64,000 nt of DNA from Gammaproteobacteria bacterium (lineage in GTDB: Bacteria > Pseudomonadota > Gammaproteobacteria > SZUA-152). Location: positions 1 through 64,000 of the forward strand of contig JAKISS010000005.1 in NCBI GenBank assembly GCA_021648485.1, read 5' to 3'. The notes under the pieces were generated by a model. The model was not told where the DNA came from. It made no database searches and saw nothing but the letters and a program-made list of their open reading frames with translations. Positions 63,018-64,000 of the stretch are shown piece by piece. The translations under genes and the position numbers were made by a program. The stretch's first letter is position 1; the number at the start of each line of letters is the position of its first letter.

Positions 63018-64000
63018 ATGCCCCATGCTCCAGACAATACCGCTGCTCCCCCCCCGGATCCGTCTGCGACCCACCGCAGTGGAACGGCACGGTTCTTTAT
63101 ACTCATCATCAATCTCATCACACTCACAGGATGCAACGCAGACATGACGAAATTCGAATGGCAAGCGACCGAAAGCGGCCCCCGATATTATCCCATGGAA
63201 ATTATCGCGGGCAGCCTGAAATATCACGACGGCAGTGGATCCACCTATGTGCCCAACGGAGTCACCCTGCACCACGGCTGGGGCCGGGGAGTCTCATCCC
63301 ATGTGCTGGGGGATGGTAAAAGAAAAAATCCGCTGCCCAGCCAGCTAGCAATCCAATTTTTTTCCTACACCGAAAACCAGTTTTACGTGGGTGACTTTGC
63401 GCTGCCCTATGAAAAAATCCTCGCACTATTTCAGGCGGGTTTTTACAGTCATAGCCAGAAAGAATGGGTTACTTATCACAGCATTATCGTCGGTGTTTCC
63501 CCCAGTGGGGGTGTTACGGTGTGGCTGTGGGCATATGAAAAAATCACCGAAGTCTTTTTTGGGCGGGCAGAAAAAACCGATATCCCGTGGAGCCGGTTAA
63601 CCACAGCAATAAAGATATCAAGGGAAGAGTTCGTTAGATTAGAAGTCGAAGACTCCCTGAAAACCCCGGAGCGCATTGAAGCCCTGCGCAAAAACGGCAT
63701 ACCGCTGGATTTGTGGGAAAATTACCGCATACGCTATGACTGGCGACCTCTGTTTACCGGTATGACCCTGCGCGACCCCCGTCTTCACACCAAATACTTC
63801 AACGGCGAACAGGGTTTTCTTGAGTATCCAGCGGAAAAAGGGGCCGCAGTTCTCACTCATGCGGTGCCCCGCGAGATCGGCATTTACTGGAAAAACCCGG
63901 CCCCGGATGGCCGCAATCAACAGTTTGATTTTACTTTCGATGAAACGGAAATCATGGCGGTATTTAAAACCCTCAGCAAACATCAATTACCGATTACCCT
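63018..64000 (+). CDS. DUF2931-like lipoprotein, cut by the window end
   Basis: At least 327 residues, no stop before the window ends. A basic start is followed by a hydrophobic segment and a lipobox (LITLTGC), so it should be a lipoprotein. FEWQATESGPRYYPMEIIAGSLKYHDGSGSTYVPNGVTLHHGWGRG matches DUF2931, and another stretch is LPSQLAIQFFSYTENQFYVGDFALPYEKILALF. In such clusters DUF2931 proteins are often beside lipase effectors and may be immunity proteins. It starts 27 bases after copy 2. Confidence 0.8.
   Translation, partial: MPHAPDNTAAPPPDPSATHRSGTARFFILIINLITLTGCNADMTKFEWQATESGPRYYPMEIIAGSLKYHDGSGSTYVPNGVTLHHGWGRGVSSHVLGDGKRKNPLPSQLAIQFFSYTENQFYVGDFALPYEKILALFQAGFYSHSQKEWVTYHSIIVGVSPSGGVTVWLWAYEKITEVFFGRAEKTDIPWSRLTTAIKISREEFVRLEVEDSLKTPERIEALRKNGIPLDLWENYRIRYDWRPLFTGMTLRDPRLHTKYFNGEQGFLEYPAEKGAAVLTHAVPREIGIYWKNPAPDGRNQQFDFTFDETEIMAVFKTLSKHQLPIT

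Overview
The window reads as chromosome of a chemolithoautotrophic gammaproteobacterium. The evidence is a complete alpha-carboxysome operon around form IA RuBisCO, aerobic heme synthesis (HemF), a C-family (cbb3-like) terminal oxidase cluster rich in c-type cytochromes, and housekeeping genes of gammaproteobacterial type (YbaB-RecR, RsmD-CoaD-YfhL-type ferredoxin, FliA, YccA). No electron-donor genes (sulfur, hydrogen, ammonia) lie in the window, so the energy source and genus are not assigned.

Layout. 0-8 kb: a thioredoxin-like 2Fe-2S ferredoxin next to a hydrolase fragment, a lipoprotein, a FecR/TPR/beta-barrel outer-membrane protein and a CHASE2 adenylate cyclase, then two inverted-repeat elements. 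8-13.4 kb: ybaB-recR, a 443-bp nested inverted-repeat element, a FliA-type sigma factor, a DUF1249 protein, a Sel1 protein, tRNA-Ser(UGA) with its terminator, a Bax-inhibitor-1 protein and a small membrane protein. 13.5-29 kb: a CO2-concentrating island, nearly all on the minus strand. It holds cbbL-cbbS-csoS2-csoSCA-csoS4A-csoS4B-csoS1-csoS1, a bacterioferritin-like gene, acRAF, a previously easy-to-miss 56-residue McdB-like gene, sbtA-sbtB, cbbR, csoS1D, and a separate sulP-mcdA-mcdB operon with an isolated Nudix gene (plus strand) between. 29-33.7 kb: Sel1 and hypothetical genes, hemF-rsmD (rsmD apparently starting at CTG), coaD and a ferredoxin. 33.8-52.1 kb: a large respiratory region with CcoN-like and CcoO-like oxidase subunits, several c-type cytochromes, CcoG, an FGE/SUMF1-fold protein, many tiny membrane proteins, and two short proteins that match only the C-terminal heme-ligand helices of CcoN. 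52.5-56 kb: a TolQ/MotA-type channel protein next to a TolR-like helix fused to a von Willebrand A domain, followed by a polytopic membrane protein. 56-64 kb: a plus-strand cluster of type VI secretion accessory/effector type (DUF6484, DUF2169, PAAR-like DUF4150, HEAT repeats, a ketosynthase-like protein with no visible catalytic residues, two overlapping DUF2235 lipase-like genes, and a DUF2931-like lipoprotein cut by the window end).

How it fits together: bicarbonate is imported by SbtA (gated by SbtB) and possibly by the SulP transporter, dehydrated by CsoSCA inside a CsoS1/CsoS4/CsoS1D shell and fixed by CbbLS, with CsoS2 as scaffold, acRAF as assembly factor, and McdA/McdB (plus a second McdB-like protein) distributing carboxysomes. 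The oxidase cluster would supply the proton-motive force. The most unusual parts are the variant oxidase cluster with its mini-CcoN proteins, the proton-channel/vWA pair, the orphan McdB-like gene, and the tandem DUF2235 genes with a damaged junction. All family assignments are from reading the sequence; no database search was run.
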